In this document: piece by piece, positions 63,431 through 64,000 of the stretch
Numbering within the stretch: position 1 is the stretch's first letter
How the letters are laid out: each line of letters begins with the position of its first letter
Origin: Pseudomonadota bacterium
Lineage (GTDB): Bacteria; Pseudomonadota; Alphaproteobacteria; Rhizobiales; Xanthobacteraceae
Assembly (NCBI GenBank): GCA_023387735.1
Contig: JAEWHP010000049.1
Location: forward strand, 1-64,000
Direction: 5' to 3'
DNA length: 64,000 nt
Made by a program: the position numbers and the translations under genes
Notes under the pieces: generated by a model
What the model was told of the DNA's origin: nothing
Database searches by the model: none
The model's input: only the letters and a program-made list of their open reading frames with translations

Positions 63431-64000
63431 ATGACTACGTCTGTCGCAAAACGGTTCAATCGCGAACTTCTGGAAAAGCTGTGCCGACAACTCGGCACCG
63501 ACAATGCTTATGAGGCTGATGCGGCACGCGGCCGCATAGATAGCCTTCTACAGTCATTTGAAAAGACATGGGATGACCTGATCGGGTTGCTCGGCGCCGG
63601 AACGATGATCAGCATACAAGCTGACATCACCGCCGACATCGCCGCGCTCGGCGATCCTGATCTAGGTTGCCGAACTGAAGCACGTCGCCGTATTTTCGAA
63701 TTGCTGGAACGTCATCGGAAAAGCTGGAATGACCTGATCGACGCATTGATGGGTATCTGTCTGGCGGATTGGCTGAGCCCTTCAGGCGAACCCGAGCCGG
63801 AGCGCGTCAAAGATTTGATCGGGCTGATCCGGTTTCTTCTCCGGGAATATGTCGAGCTTCAAACCGAGCACGAATACACGGTGGTCGCATTGTGGGCGAT
63901 TCATACGCACGTCTTCAGCCAATTCATGGTGACGCCCCGTCTCACGCTCCGCAGTCCTGTTCCGGGTTGCGGGAAAACCCAATTAATCGACGTCTTGATG
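63431..64000 (+). CDS. P-loop DUF3631-like protein, partial at right edge
   Basis: The first 190 residues of a protein that runs past the window. Two similar helical units stand at the start: ARGRIDSLLQSFEKTWDDLI at about 33-52 and ARRRIFELLERHRKSWNDLI at about 84-103. At the visible end come EYTVVALWAIHTHVFSQFMV and TLRSPVPGCGKTQLIDVLM, the Walker A of the DUF3631/phage primase-helicase-like ATPases found in integrated elements. It is the first rightward gene of the element. Replication or DNA-transaction function is inferred from the P-loop type. Confidence 0.75.
   Translation, partial: MTTSVAKRFNRELLEKLCRQLGTDNAYEADAARGRIDSLLQSFEKTWDDLIGLLGAGTMISIQADITADIAALGDPDLGCRTEARRRIFELLERHRKSWNDLIDALMGICLADWLSPSGEPEPERVKDLIGLIRFLLREYVELQTEHEYTVVALWAIHTHVFSQFMVTPRLTLRSPVPGCGKTQLIDVLM

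Noticed and set aside
1..64000. CRISPR array, rRNA operon, insertion sequence with transposase
   Set aside because: No regularly spaced repeats, no rRNA-like sequence and no transposase motif were seen; the only recombinase is the integrase at 61291-62532.

Overview
The window looks like chromosomal DNA from a Bradyrhizobium-type alphaproteobacterium (Rhizobiales). Supporting signs are high GC with strongly GC-biased third codon positions, the order pcm-tolC-popZ-valS, an aapJQMP amino-acid transporter, Tad/Cpa pilus genes, FixK/FNR-like boxes, EcfG-like stress promoters and dispersed palindromic repeats of the bradyrhizobial kind. The genus is an inference from style and gene order, not from a marker gene.

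Left part (0-11 kb). Two exported arylsulfatases and a small ABM-type monooxygenase sit beside a GAF-AAA-Fis sigma-54 activator. A -24/-12 promoter lies directly in front of the monooxygenase-sulfatase pair. The first sulfatase and an HdeA-like periplasmic chaperone each carry the same FixK/FNR box. A GrlR-like protein, an FkbM methyltransferase, a PAS histidine kinase and a VOC protein follow.

11-26 kb. The housekeeping block is valS, popZ, tolC and pcm, then tRNA-Asn, a cold-shock gene, an M23 peptidase, several small conserved-looking genes (some under 60 residues), a lone branched-chain-type solute-binding protein, an NTF2-like protein and tRNA-Cys.

26-46 kb. A five-gene leftward operon encodes an outer-membrane factor, an adaptor, two tandem RND pumps (MdtABC-like) and a DTW-domain tRNA-modification enzyme. 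Rightward come an FAD amine-oxidase-like protein, a DUF1365 protein and a cyclopropane-fatty-acid synthase, a lipid-modification set, followed by a cysteine synthase. Next is a stress cluster (PRC-barrel protein, SDR, two small membrane proteins, YihY) with three EcfG-type promoters in 1.7 kb. A DUF3616 gene here has lost the reading frame of its signal peptide at a C6 tract.

46-61 kb. The aapJQMP operon is followed by a 750-base intergenic region with a possible small RNA. The pilus genes cpaBCDE come next without cpaF/tadB/tadC, meeting a TadD-like TPR lipoprotein head-on. A PilZ protein precedes a tight operon (GT83, PAP2, GT2, LAB_N) that fits phosphate-free, sugar-capped bradyrhizobial lipid A.

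Right edge (61.2-64 kb). A tyrosine integrase, an excisionase-like gene overlapping it by 241 bases, a small basic protein and the start of a P-loop protein mark one end of an integrated element with visibly different codon use. The element runs out of the window.
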